Positions 1 to 10,981 are shown, counted from the first letter of the stretch. The stretch is DNA of 64,000 nt from Diphasiastrum complanatum (GCA_029204225.1 CM055107.1:12826767-12890766); one strand, 5' to 3'. The notes: generated by a model from the sequence alone, not told the origin. Numbers and translations are program-made.

Positions 1-16
1 TGCTCCTCTTGCCAAT

Positions 17-914
17 TTGATGGAACCCGAACCTTACGAAAGTGCTGAGCAATGGAACTATGGAAATGTTCAAGCAAGTGGATCTTCAGAACAATATGCT
101 ATTTATGATGTCGCTCAACAACAAGCCTCTAGAAATTGGACCAGAGCACCACTTGGATGCTTTGCATGCGGAGAAAATCACAGAGTTGCAAAATGTCCAA
201 ATAAAGAAAAATTTGTACCATTCTGTCGTGACTATGGTTATGGGCTGTCTAGCAAGACCGAAGCCACCACCAGCTATAGCACCTGTAAATTTGATAACAA
301 TCAAACAAAGACCAGTAGCTCGGAATAAACCAAGTGCACCCTTGATGGTGGTCACCAGAGCACAGAAGCAGAAAGAACCAGTAGTGGATCCAGTACCTGC
401 TGATTCTATACCATTGAATGATATACCAACAGCATCGGGGGTCTATCCAAATCTTAATGCAGAAAAACAAAGATATCAGGATATGAGGAAGTGGATTAAA
501 CATCTGCAAGAAGAAGAGGAGCTTGAAGTTGCTAAAGCAACAGCTGAAGTTCGATCTTCACCATTGCAGCCTCCAAGAAATTTATGTACGGATATGAATG
601 ATCAGTTACATCGTCATGAAGAACCCTTCAAGATGACTGAACCGGAAGCACCGCAAACAGAACTACTCATGAATATTTTGTCTAGCAAGATCAATATTTC
701 ATTGGGAGAGTTCCTGAAGTTGGTCCCAAAAGAAAAAGAAGTCTTAGAGCAAAAGTTAGTTCAAGTCGAACCAGAAGTCCATCAGGCGTCACTTTTTTGT
801 GCTGGATTAAAGAATCTAACGAAGTACTCCATGTTGGAGCCACTTGGAAAAGTGAACAAAAGAATATCACTCTGTCAATACAACATAGACAATTTTCTAA
901 AGAAACAGCCATGA
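17..914 (+). pseudogene. gypsy gag remnant with CCHC zinc knuckle
   Basis: The first frame (17-328) contains CFACGENHRVAKC, which fits the C-X2-C-X4-H-X4-C zinc knuckle of retrotransposon nucleocapsid, at roughly residues 48-60. After a frameshift near base 240, the frame beginning at 42 carries on to 914 with proline-rich and acidic, helix-prone sequence and no further recognisable domain. In an intact element this protein would package the RNA; here the frame break prevents a normal product. The true gag start is probably upstream of the window. Confidence 0.7.
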
Positions 915-1360
915 TAGATGGCGGTTCAAGAGTTAATCTGATTTTTACAAAGCTATGTGCAAAATGGGGCCTTACAAAGATCAAGTCTGCTACTTTTTCT
1001 ATTAAGCTAGTTGATCAAACGACAGTTTGTTCACGAGGAATGGTTGAAAATATACTTGTTAGAATTGCGGGAGTACAGTTCGTCATTACTTTCGTAGTGA
1101 TGGACTTACCAAAAGCGCCAAACGTCTACCGAGTTCTATTGGGACGTCCATGGTTACGAGTTGCACAAGTAATTCGTAACTGGGGTACCGGAAAAATCAC
1201 TTTTGAAAATCGTGAACGTGCAGTTAAAGTTGATCCCACAACTTGGACTATCAAACCAATGGTTCAAAAAGAGAATGACGATTCGTCAACAACGGATCAC
1301 ACTTGTGACCGACCAGAGAAAAATTTGGATTACGATTCTCAAACGGATACTGTCAATTGA
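797..1360 (+). pseudogene. gypsy retropepsin-like protease region
   Basis: The translation contains AMIDGGSRVNLI followed about 70 residues later by VLLGRPWL. This is the pattern of a gypsy aspartic protease: an active-site loop, then the hydrophobic LLGRPWL end motif. The canonical D-[ST]-G triplet reads D-G-G, so the catalytic loop is altered. The region is in a different frame from the gag remnant before it, and it ends at a TGA (1358-1360). It would process the gag-pol polyprotein in an intact relative. Confidence 0.65.
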
Positions 1361-2389
1361 AATGAAACTCTTGCAACGATTGACTGTACAGCAAGATATA
1401 TGTGTCAACAAGATAATCAATCAGATTTGAGCAAGATTTTCTTATTAGATCAAACTTTGGATACACCAATCACGTTTCCACTGAATGTGCTTAATGTAGC
1501 CTGGATATCAACGGAACCTACACCAAATCCGATTGAGGATGAACTCATTCCTGTGAGTCATGCCTGGCAATGCTGAACTTACAAATGAGCATATTTTAAA
1601 TCATATGGATCCGACCAGATTTGGAGTGCGCAATGTTCTTGATGAACCAACAATAAAACTGCCCAAATCAATTATATTGAAGGAAGATAGGATCACAGAA
1701 TTGATAACAAAGAAACAAGCTAAGCAACATTATAATACGGTCCTGAAATGGGAAAATCTCCCTCAAAAGATTGATTCAAAGGAAGTGCACCCTTATTGGA
1801 CAAAGGCAAAAGGAAAGTCGAGGATGATTCTTCAAGTCAAAATTCTAGTAAGACATCATCGTCTAGGAAGTCTTCACCTTTGAAGAAAAATTTATTTTCT
1901 CAGAAGTCATCACCTCCACGGTCAATTCCTGCTAAGAAAGCTAAGCGAAGATCCAAGACAAGTCCTTTCGAAAAAGAACAAGCAGATGCAGTCCAGCATG
2001 ATATGCCCGAACATTTTAAACATTATACACTGGATGATGTGGTTATCATGTTATCTAAAGCACATCGTGAACCTGAAGAACATGTGCTAGAATCAAAAGA
2101 GGTTTACGATGGCCCAGATAGGATGCAACCAATGAATCTTGCTGAACCAGGAGAACCGAAAAAGATTGTACAAGTTAGATCACAACTTAATCTTGAACAA
2201 GTATCAGGATTGCTTTGCATGGACTTATCAAGATCTGAAGGGTATTCTGACATCAATGATTGAACATACCATACCTTTAGTGCCTGATGCAGTTCGAAAG
2301 GTTACAAATTTCTATCGTTGTAATCCTAATGTTGCGGATCTGATAAAGAAAGAACTGTAGAGATTGCTTGATGTCAATTTCATTATGAG

Positions 2390-2874
2390 ATCGAGCATAC
2401 CAAATGGATTTCACCGATTGTCATTATTCCTAAGAAAAATGAGAAATTGTGAATCTGTGTGAATCTCAAAGCGTTGAACAAAGTGACGTGGAATGATCAC
2501 TTTCTGTTACCTTTTATTGAAAGCATTTTGGATCATCTTGCTGGAGCGGAAACTTATAGTTTCATAGATGGATTTAGTGGTTACAACTAGGTTACAAATA
2601 GCATCTGCCGATCGTCACAAAACCGCTTTTGCAACAGAATGGGGCACCTATGCTTACAAAGTAATGTCGTTTGGACTCTGTAATGCACCAAGTTCATTCC
2701 AAAGAGTAATGCAATTTGCTTTTAAAGATTATCTGCAGAAATTCCTTGAAATTTACTTGGATGACCTGGGAGTCCATAGTACAGATACAGACCACCTGGA
2801 TCGATTGGAAAAGGTATTTGAAAGATGCCGCAAATACCACATTTTTTCCGAAAAAATATATGGATTTCCCACGG
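2390..2874 (+). pseudogene. gypsy reverse transcriptase, broken and truncated
   Basis: Readable pieces are WISPIVIIPKKNEK, a stop, then CVNLKALNKVTW, SFIDGFSGYNQ, and after a frameshift the stretch 2568-2870 with KTAFATEWGTYAYKVMSFGL and IYLDDLGVHS. These are RT fingers/palm motifs of Ty3/gypsy elements, with YLDD replacing the usual YMDD or YIDD. The frame changes within the GFSGYNQ motif and there are stops upstream, so no enzyme is made. The sequence stops just after the KYHI motif and runs directly into copia-A sequence. Confidence 0.85.
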
Positions 2875-3625
2875 AGATTGCAAACTAGTAAACACTCCTA
2901 TTGAACCAAGTAAAAAGCTTTCTAAGCTTGATGAATCACAGTCATTTGATGCTACGCTATATAGACAGTTAGTAGGGAGCTTGATTTACCTTACCACAAC
3001 TAGACCAGATATATGCTATGCTGTTGGCATTGTATGTCAGTTTATGGAAGCACCTACGGAAACGCATTGGAAAGCAGCTAAACGCATTTTGCGTTATGTG
3101 AAAGGCACTTCAAAGTATGGCTTGATTTACAAGAAGCATGATAGTTTACCTGAGTTGTGTGGCTATGTGGATGCGGACTGGGAAGGTGACTATGATGATC
3201 ATAGATCCACCACAGGATATATATTCCAATTTTGTGGTAATTGCTTTTCCTGATCTAGTAAGAAGCAAAGTACAATTGCTCTTTCCACCACAGAAGCAGA
3301 GTATAAGGCAATGTGTAGTGCTGCACAAGAAGCTATATGGTTGAGACAAATCTTGGAAGAAATTGGCATGAAGCAGAAAAATCCCACGACTTTACATAGC
3401 GACAGTCAGAGTGGCATTCAGCTAACAAAGAATCCAGTGTTCCATGCGAGAACTAAACACATTGAGATTCAATATCACTTCATACGTGAGAGGCTGCTGA
3501 GTCGTGAAATTCATGTTGTTAATTGTAGCACAGAAGAACAACTAGCTGATATTTGCACTAAGCCACTTACTGGAGAAAAGTTTGATAAGTTTAGATCAAA
3601 ACTTTATGTACTTAAAGTTTGTTGA
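2875..3625 (+). pseudogene. copia-A RNase H region, interrupted
   Basis: The translation runs through TTRPDICYAVG, YVDADWEGDYDDHRSTTGY and then, beyond a TGA at about 3251, TEAEYKAMCSAAQEAIWL, HSDSQSG and the end VLKVC with a TGA. These are the RT tail and RNase H of Ty1/copia, with the aspartates of DADW and HSDSQ visible. The stop at 3251 replaces the TGG tryptophan codon seen in copies 2 and 3, a G-to-A type change. It is therefore dead as a gene. Confidence 0.85.
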
Positions 3626-3678
3626 CTTTAAAGCTATGTATATGACTGTATAAAAAGTGACCCTACTTTAAGGGAGAG

Positions 3679-3943
3679 AGTTAGAATTAAAGTTAGAATC
3701 ACTGTGTTACTGTACTGTGGGTCCTATCAGTGGATAAGGATCAGTTGGCCTCGCCACGAGGCAAGTCGAAGGGACACGCGTCTCGCCAACGGCAACCTGG
3801 GTCATGCATGGGTTGCCTGAGTGAACAACTATATGTACAGTGTAATTTCATTTTGAGAAATACAGTTGCTATGTGAGCTTGCTGAGGAGAGTGATTTTCT
3901 GTCTGTGTTACTGTGTAGCATGATATGTGTTCCTGTGCAAAAG
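3679..3943 (+). repeat. copia-A 3' LTR (copy 0), 3'-truncated
   Basis: It begins AGTTAGAATTAAAG right after the purine tract AAGGGAGAG, and it follows the consensus of the other LTRs as far as CCTGTGCAAA. The last 20 or so bases, ending AATTCTAAGT elsewhere, are missing. It contains two short hairpins: CCTCG-CCA-CGAGG at about 3749-3761, and a downstream GACACGCGTC core. Confidence 0.85.
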
Positions 3944-4188
3944 TAGACAATTATTGTTCCACTTGATATGAAACTAAAGACTTGCCCTAACTGCTTTGCA
4001 AGTAGATTACCACCTGATTCTGTGACTACTTTAACCACTGATCATCGTTGCAAAATAATGCTTGTACATTGTTACAAAAGATGCCTGTAAGGGCATTGAC
4101 TTCACTAGATGTCAGATGTTCAATGCATTAAATCCTAAGTTATCTACTTACAGTCCCACAGAAGGTAGCCGTTATTTTGACAGTATGT

Positions 4189-4300
4189 GGGTCGGATTTC
4201 TAATTAATGATATCAGAAAATATACAAAGGTTCGGATAATTTACAAAGGGTCGGAATTATACGTTGGGTCGGATTTATACAAAGGGTCGAATTTATACAC
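4189..4300 (+). repeat. 18-bp tandem repeat, about four units
   Basis: Units of the form GGGTCGGATTTATACAAA follow each other at 4229, 4248, 4266 and 4284, with a lone GGGTCGGATTTC at 4189. A TATAAA-like string (CACTATAAAG) follows at about 4298. Since a tRNA primer site lies at 4386, this may be the promoter (U3) part of an otherwise unseen LTR. Confidence 0.6.
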
Positions 4301-4385
4301 TATAAAGTAGGGTAAAAAAAGTTAGACCCAATTCGATCCAATCCAAAGTCGAACATGCCCTCACTTCACCTCCCTCTTTCCAACA

Positions 4386-4397
4386 TGGTATCAGAGC
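4386..4397 (+). other. initiator-tRNA-Met primer binding site of another LTR element
   Basis: TGGTATCAGAGC matches the plant copia primer-binding site complementary to the 3' end of initiator tRNA-Met. It is preceded by CCAACA, so an LTR would end CA at 4384-4385. Downstream only about 320 bases separate it from a purine tract (GAGGGAGC, 4709-4716) and TGTTGGAGC, which looks like the start of a 3' LTR at 4717. The putative LTRs on the two sides do not look alike, so this is a composite or strongly deleted element with no coding capacity that I recognise. Confidence 0.5.
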
Positions 4398-4746
4398 GTA
4401 TTTAGTTATATCAGAGCTCTACTACTTGATATCTTTTACGATATCAAAGTGATATCATTAGATACTTTTCATAGTATCAAATTCTCGACCAATCCACCTA
4501 TAGACAAAATGCACTTCAAATGGAAAATCCTAGTGCCACTAGGTTATGAAACAAGTGAAGAGGAGGACAACTCGACAAAAGTCCCCAAGTACACAGACAC
4601 ACCCACGGGCAAAAGGAGAATGACATCATAGAAGTGATGAATCTTTAAAGGAAGCGGTGTCAATGAAGCGACTTGAAAGCAATTAACATGAGGGTTTCCT
4701 CAGTTCAAGAGGGAGCTGTTGGAGCAAATAAACTTCGGAAACCAAC

Positions 4747-4965
4747 AGATAGCCGCAAATGAATGTAAGAGATTTGCTTACGGGGGCTTGTTGGTCTATC
4801 TTGCAAGGGCTTGCAGGTCTTAGGATCTTGCGGGTCTCACGATCTTGCAAGGGCTTGCAGGTCTTAGGATCTTGCGGGTCTCACGATCTTGCGAGTCTTG
4901 TAGGTCCTACGATCTTATCAGTAGATAGCCGCAAAGCAACGTAAGCAATCTGCATACGGGGCTCG
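4747..4965 (+). repeat. 44-bp tandem repeat inside a larger local duplication
   Basis: Two perfect 44-bp units occupy 4800-4843 and 4844-4887. A third degenerate unit follows to about 4915. The flanks of the array are also related: AGATAGCCGCAAA begins both 4747 and 4923, and each is followed by a similar 45-bp stretch ending GGTCT. The whole block therefore looks like a local amplification of a 3' LTR-like sequence. Confidence 0.8.
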
Positions 4966-5462
4966 CTGTGGTCTCACGGTCTTACTTACAAGTCATCACA
5001 AAGTGCACACATGCACATAGGTCACTCGCAGTCAGAGGCTTCTCACTTGCAGTCAGCCTTCTAGTTTGACGGTCTAGATTGCCTATCATGCTTTTTTTCA
5101 GTGACAATTTTTAAAACCATTTGACCTTCAAATTTGAAATGACATTTGATAGTTTAGAGATGGGTACGATTTTAAAAGATGAGTCGCCAAAGTTAGAAGG
5201 GCTTAAAGTTGAATCATGAATGTCAAAGTTTGTGGTGAAATTTTTATGAAGTTTCAAGTGATGTGTATAATATATTTATTAGGAATCTATACAAGCAAAA
5301 AAACAAAGGTGCATGTCAAAATGACGTTTTTGAATTGTATGTGCTTGTATGCTATGACGGCCAAACTTTTAGGACGCCTATATTTTACGGCCAAAATGGC
5401 TTTTGAGGGTCAATACGGCTGTCAAATTGCAAGGGTGCACGGTAGCAGTTCACGACCCACGA
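4966..5462. other. intergenic, nothing recognised
   Basis: AT-rich sequence with no supported gene. The longest frame in it (86 codons at 5216-5476) has no recognisable domain and overlaps repeats. I see no primer site, RNA gene or transposon end here. Confidence 0.5.
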
Positions 5463-5560
5463 AGGCGGCGAGCTAGATGTACAAAAGGGGGAGGGCGATG
5501 AGCTGAATGTACAAAAGGGGAAAGACGGCGAGCTGGATGTACGAAAGGGGATGTGGATGT
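5463..5560 (+). repeat. about 33-bp tandem repeat, three units
   Basis: Three consecutive units carry GGCG(A/G)GCT followed by GATGTACAAAAGGGG with small changes: GAGCTAGATGTACAAAAGG, GAGCTGAATGTACAAAAGG and GAGCTGGATGTACGAAAGG. GC content is higher than in the flanks. The sequence between this array and 5857 shows no gene. Confidence 0.7.
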
Positions 5561-5857
5561 GTAAGTGCGATGAGGGAGACTCAGAGAACATCTTCTCGTA
5601 ATTGATGTTTGGGCTTGTATCGGATAGGTGTCCCATTTTGATAGGCTCTGAACACAGATGTTCAGAGCCATAGCGCTTTGTTAAAGGGCCAAAATGGCCA
5701 AAACTTTAATTACACCTGGTAGCGGGCCGTGAGTAGGCCTGCTACACTCTGTAAAGGCGGCATTCAACGCACCTCTCCGTAGGGCGGCTCGGTGTGTGAA
5801 GGCCTGCTCACGCACGCTACCTAGTCCATAGAGTAAAAAAAGCTATTCCAGTTTAAG

Positions 5858-5940
5858 AGAGTAAGGAAGATGTTTCCAGAGTAAGGAAGATGTTTCCTAC
5901 TCTGCACGCGCGCGCGCACACACACACACACACAGCACGC
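5858..5940 (+). repeat. 20-bp direct duplication followed by a CG/CA microsatellite
   Basis: The 20-mer AGAGTAAGGAAGATGTTTCC occurs twice in tandem (5858-5877 and 5878-5897). It is followed by an alternating purine-pyrimidine tract (CG)n(CA)n at about 5906-5933. Such tracts favour Z-DNA in vitro. This lies some 260 bases upstream of the candidate gene start at 6203. Confidence 0.75.
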
Positions 5941-6202
5941 GCACCGTCTCCGCGCCACATTTTTCAACAACTACATGTAGTGCTGCAAGAGTTGGCATAG
6001 CCGCTGTGCTCCTCCTCTACTTTGTGATGTGAAGTTTGCATCCTGAAATTAGTTGAATTAGTTACAAAGAATAAATCCTAAGCTCAAAATCTGTAAGGCT
6101 TTGCGATTAATTCTCTCCAAGGCTTAAGTAAACGTTAATCTCTTTGTCACGATCAAGGGGGCAAGGGAAAGGGAAACGAATTGGATCGCCAATTGATCGA
6201 CC

Positions 6203-9200
6203 ATGGCTGCACAGAATATCTTGCAAAAGAAAGTGCTCCAAACATGGCATCACGTTGCAGATTCAAAATCCTGCCATCGCTTGCTCGCTCGCGAGGTTCT
6301 CAAAGGAATGCAAGAGGTTGTTCCACTCTCTCATGTAATTCACATCTTAAGTCTTTTTGGCCTTTTTCCCATGCTCGGAAATATTGTTGGATAAATTTAC
6401 CCTGAATCTCATGTAAATGCCAATGCAAATGAGAAATTTAGCCATCTAAAGATTTGTTAGCGCGTCTATGAGACTTGACTTATTTGAGATACGGACGAAC
6501 ATCGACCTGTGAATCGTGATGCAGGCGTCAGAAGCTTTCGACTCCGTCTCTGTTTCGTTGATGCACGTCGTCGGTCTCAAAGCCGACGAGATGAGAAGAG
6601 ACGGCAGAATCTCGTCAGTGTTCATTACCGGTCATAACATTGGAGGGTTTGATAATTTTTCCAGAGATAAAACAATTGTAAGTATACGTGCTCATGCGGC
6701 CGTCCTTTTAGTGATTATTTCTTGTTGCTCTAAATCGAATGCAAGGGTTCCTCTAGAAGATGCTAACAACTGTTTTCGAAACTCACACAAGCAATCGACT
6801 TCTAAAAGCGAGTCTGACTACGAAGCAAAGACATCGAGGGTCAAATTAGTATCGACAGTTGAAAAGGTGCGGACAAAGCTTTCCTCACAAGCCTCAACCA
6901 GACCTTCAGTTTTGAACAAGCTTCCAAGCTTCCAAGCTCCACATTCCATATCCTGTAATCGCAAAAGATTTGTAGGCAATGCGGGGGACCAGGGATGCCA
7001 TATAGTATTTAGTTGAATACAAGTTTTCAACATCATTCTATACTATCAAATGCGACGTTAAATGTCTCTTGTTTGTCTATGATGCTAGTCAGTATATCTC
7101 AAAAACAAAGCTTCCAAGTGTGTGGCAGAAATCGCTTGTCGAGAAAGGCAACAGATTCGAAATCTCATGACCGTCCTGAAAATTATAGAAGCTTCTGTGC
7201 AGTTTAAAGAGCAAGAACTTTCCGCGAAGTTCAAGAATCACAAAAAAGATCTCGGCATTCAGCACCAACAGTTCAAGATGGAGATCTCTGACCTTCTTAA
7301 GAATTTCAAGGAAAGCCGTATTCACAGCCTTATGCTAGAGCACAGACATGAGAATGTTTTGCGTGCTGTTCTCAGGATTCAGGAGCGAATCGTCATGAAA
7401 ATCATCCAAGGCCTGTCGAATTTAGAGACTGACTTTGAAGACATGCTGACTGAGTTGGCAGCCTCGATGTGCAAACCACTAATTTCCTACTTGAAGGATC
7501 TTAAATCTATGGCAGGAGTTAATCAAGCGCAAGCACTGCAAGGTCTAGTAGAACAATTGGAGTCCGAACTTGCGAAACAAATCGATATGCTTTCTAGTTC
7601 AGTGGACCATATTTCCAAATGTATGAGTGCGTTGAGAACGCAATTCAGGGTACAAGATGATAAGCTTAATTTTGTGAAGCGGCAGCTTGATTTCGTACAT
7701 GCTAGACAACAGAAGAATGACAAGATGGTTAGCAAAGTAAAAAAGTCACTTGATAAAAATTTAGACAATCAAAAGGAGCTCGGTGAGTTCCTCGAACGTC
7801 AGTCCCGTCTCTACGACGGTTTGAAGTTAAATCTGAAGGAGAAAGAGATACAATGTTGTACTTTAAAACAAAGACAAGATTCTTTTTTACAGAAATTCAT
7901 TCATCAGAATATTCGCGAATTTGACAAGAATCTATCAGAAATTTATCTCAAGTGTTCTGAATTAAAGCGTAAAGCACAAGTGGAATTGACAACAGCAAAG
8001 CCAGTTCGAGCCCTGTCAGTATTTCATTTGGGGCCACTCCCGAAGTTGTGTATTTGTGAGAAGCAGTATAATAATCGCCAAATTGTGTATCTGGCTCGTC
8101 ATGTTCAACATGTTGCACCCAGCACTACTTATACACATTCAGAGTACAATACATATCAAACTACGATATATGTAAACTTGCTGGAAAAAGGTGAACAGGA
8201 AAAGAATTTCTGGAAGAGAGAAGAAAGAGGAAAAGGACCCCATACTGCTTGCTTGATCATTCCTTGCACGCATTCTGCTGAAGGTGCTTTGGATAATACT
8301 CCTATTTTCGAAACTGTATATGTTGTATTTCTGATACACCTGTTAAATATTGCTGTTGTCGCAGATGGACGAGTTTCGGAATCATTGACGTACTTGTCGA
8401 TACTGTATTTTTTCAAAATGTACTATAATTGATTTTGGCTTTCAATCAAAATCAAATTACCAAGCATCCAAGCCTTTTGTTTTTACTTTTCAAGCTAGAA
8501 ATGGCAGTCTTCTTCTTGAATAACTGATACATGTCCCCTACTCTAGCGAGTTGGATAGAACTGTGGCCCGGTATCCTCTTTGATCCAGATTCAAATCCCA
8601 GCCAAAATATTTGCGTAAGATGCGCTCTCCATGACAAGGCCTGTCATGTTACATAAAGTGTGAATATTTCTTGCACGCTGTTATAGGCAAGGCAGTACGA
8701 ATGTTACCCGACATGTTGCATAGTCAACATGTACAAGTATTGTACAAAAAAGCTTGTATGACTGGGTATATTGTTGTATTGCTAATGTATAACGTATATG
8801 CCGTACATAAAGGCCTGTTGTACTGGGAATTTTTCAATGACTGTAAATGTTGTACATATAAAGTCCATGTACGTGGCATTAAAAAAGTAGCATCACTCCA
8901 AAAGCTAGATCCTTCTGGATACCAAAGTTACCAAACCACTTGGTAAGGATTCAATTCAATAGATGGATACTATGTACAAAGTAAGGCTGATAGTTCTAGT
9001 TAAATGGAACTAGGCTGCTGGTAATAAGAATTTCTGAGTGGACTCAGCACGAGCATCATTTTGATGGACGAGATACTCGGTGGTAGCAGCATTGTGAGGT
9101 GGATGTCAGATGATTTCAGTGTGTTTACAGGATCAGAAGTGTAGTATGTGATGCTGGTGGACTGGTATGGGTGAGAGCATTGTAACAAATATCACCTTGT

Positions 9201-10215
9201 CTGTTTTAGCGTCTCAAGTAAGTAAGATTGAATGTGCTTGCGAACCGTGATTACTGCAAATCTGAGCGTGCGTGTTAGTTGCAAAGAGTTAAAAGATGCA
9301 TTATGGCTGCTTAAAGTGGCAGAGTAACCAGATTGAGTTGTAAGAATAAAGTGTGTTTAAAATGTGAACCCACAAGAACTAGATTCTAGAACTAGCTGTG
9401 CCCGATAAGGACTTCAAAGTTCAAACCATTAGATACGAGTTGTAAGATTCTGTGCTCATTTTGTTTATGAACGTTTCGTCAATTGCACAGAAGGCTCCTG
9501 AATTTAGTGAATTGAGATGCCTGCAGGTGCAGATACGTTACTGGATCAGAGAGGCGCAAGTTTGGAAATATTATCGGAAATCTCGGAGAGGTTGTTTTAC
9601 CAAGATGGAATGCCAAACCCAATTTTCAGATTAGTATGCTTAGAATTGAATAATGGGAAACACAATGCGCACCCTGAAGTTTCTTCTTGGACTAATCGCA
9701 AGCCAGGCTCACCTTTTAATATAAGCGCTATCAGCGAGACAGATCAAACTCAGAGAGTGAATCTCTCTGTTCAATTCCATTCTCCCGCTCAACAGCCCTA
9801 CAAATATACTGATATGACACCAAAAAATTGCTCGGATTCTCTTATGAACGACATTTTGCACTTGCAATCAAAATTGATAGCGATTTCGAACTGTTTGAAA
9901 AGGAATGAAAGTAATATTTTGAGATCGAAAGGTCTTATAGCTGCACTCAGAGAATGTTGGGAAGGTTCTGGAGGGCAAAAGCTGAAAGGAAATTCAGTTC
10001 CTGACAACCATAAAGAAAATTTCGTGGCTTCTCTGGCATGCCGAGCTGGCACGTGCTTTGAAAATCTAAGCGAATCGTTAAGCAGGTTGAAGCGCTCAAG
10101 GATTGAAGTTCAAGCTACAAGAACTTACGAGCCTTGTTCTGTGAAAAAGCACAAAGTAGGTGTCGATTCTCATTCTAAAAGCAAGAAATCCAGTCGACTC
10201 AATTTCAACCTATAA
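6203..10215 (+). CDS. candidate spliced host gene: coiled-coil, lysine-rich nuclear-type protein of unknown family
   Basis: I do not recognise this gene. A consistent model is exon 1 at 6203-6316 (start MAAQNILQKK, donor GAG|GTTGTT), exon 2 at 6525-6971 (acceptor GATGCAG|GCG, donor TTT|GTAGGC), exon 3 from 7089 (acceptor GATGCTAG|TCA) to about 8018 (possible donor TCA|GTATTT), and a last exon from about 9550 to 10215. The first three joins keep the frame in phase 0. Exon 3 gives about 300 residues of uninterrupted charged helix (for example LEQLESELAKQ-like and HARQQKNDKMVSKVKKSLD segments), typical of a long coiled coil. The last exon ends in a basic segment, VKKHKVGVDSHSKSKKSS, which resembles a nuclear localisation signal. 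Unlike its transposon neighbours it has no stops over long frames. The exact last junction and the exon 3 end are uncertain. Confidence 0.5.
8540..8612 (+). repeat. tRNA-related sequence, possible SINE head
   Basis: TAGCGAGTTGGATAGA (about 8546-8561) fits the RNA polymerase III A box (TRGCNNAGYNGG) apart from a few bases, and AGATTCAAATCCC about 44 bases later fits the B box. The spacing is that of a tRNA gene, but the acceptor stem does not close well, so it is not a functional tRNA. It sits in the presumed last intron of the coiled-coil gene. A tRNA-derived SINE is the most likely explanation. Confidence 0.4.
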
Positions 10216-10981
10216 CTACTACCAGAAAGAAGATTTGAGGCCGATGCATCGGAGGAACTTATCTCGGATGCTACATCTGCATGCAATGAGAGGGAGCTTT
10301 GGCAAATATTGGAGCTTGGAGAGTAATGAACATTCAATCGCGAAAACATTTCAAATTTCTTTGTTGGCCGTTATAAAGAATGTTTCAAATTGGTTGTCAA
10401 TTTTTTTTTTTGTCTCTTTCATTCCAGATTGGTTGTGTTCAAGCATTTTCTTTGTCTCTTTTATTCGAGATTAGTTGTGCTGGAGGATTTTTTTTTTTCC
10501 CTCTTATATAGAATAGATTATTTACAAGTGCATATAATTTACATAGAGAATGTAGCTAAGTCACTTGATGTTGTGTGACTTCAAATTAGGATACATTCTT
10601 CGAATTTCAATCCTCACTCTAGAGAGACTATTAATAGGGAATAGCAGTATGGCATCCGATCCCGTATGAGAGAGGTCTTGGATTCAAATCCTAGTTTGTC
10701 CATCCATAAACTTTTTTTCATGGAAGTGGGAGTTAGTGACAGCTCTAATTCCATGTAACATTAAGTATGAACTAGCAAAGTGTGCCCGTCGATGACGGGC
10801 AATGGACGGTCGATGATCTAGGTGGCGGCTTGTGGTCGAGACGTGTGGATGATGCTCAGAGCGGGCAATTGATGATTGAAGGCGGACAATGGACGGCCGT
10901 TATGGCCGATGGTTTGGGTCGAAGGTCAATGGTTTGGGTCAAAAGTTGTCAGTGACAATTAACCGATGGTGAGCGACCGAT

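Larger units (their letters stand above)
1..2874 (+). mobile_element. Ty3/gypsy LTR-retrotransposon internal region, decayed, no LTR in window
   Basis: In order on the plus strand I see a gag-type zinc knuckle, a retropepsin-like region, a lysine/serine-rich linker and a reverse transcriptase with a YLDD active site. The order protease then RT, and the RT motif FGLCNAPSSFQRVM, are those of Ty3/gypsy rather than copia. The coding frame changes near 240, near 850 and several times between 1360 and 2570, so it is a pseudo-element. The 5' end lies outside the window. The 3' end does not reach RNase H or integrase: homology stops at about 2874, where copia-A sequence takes over. The linker (about 1560-2360) contains serine/lysine tracts and no recognised domain. 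Confidence 0.85.
2875..3943 (+). mobile_element. copia-A copy 0, 3' end only (RT tail, RNase H, 3' LTR)
   Basis: From 2875 the sequence matches the copia-A copies at 21688, 29330 and 33310 (reverse). It starts inside the RT C-terminus at the DCK.VNTPIEP motif and runs through RNase H, a purine-rich tract (about 3670-3678) and the LTR. The upstream neighbour is a gypsy RT and both partners share AGATTGCAAAC at the join (2875-2885), so the fusion probably arose through microhomology. The LTR is cut short at about 3943. Confidence 0.85.

Noticed and set aside
4759-4944. Leucine/glycine-rich 61-codon frame with repeats (GLAGLRILRVSRS)
   Set aside because: Produced by the 44-bp tandem repeat; no signs of a gene.
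8019-8432. Open extension of the exon 3 frame to 8432
   Set aside because: After about 8018 the translation loses its coiled-coil character and becomes hydrophobic and low-complexity; a GT donor near 8018 makes read-through into intron more likely.
10390-10500. Hydrophobic FFFVSFIPDWL-type repeat in translation, looked like membrane segments
   Set aside because: It stems from short T-rich DNA repeats after the stop of the coiled-coil gene and is not a conserved frame.
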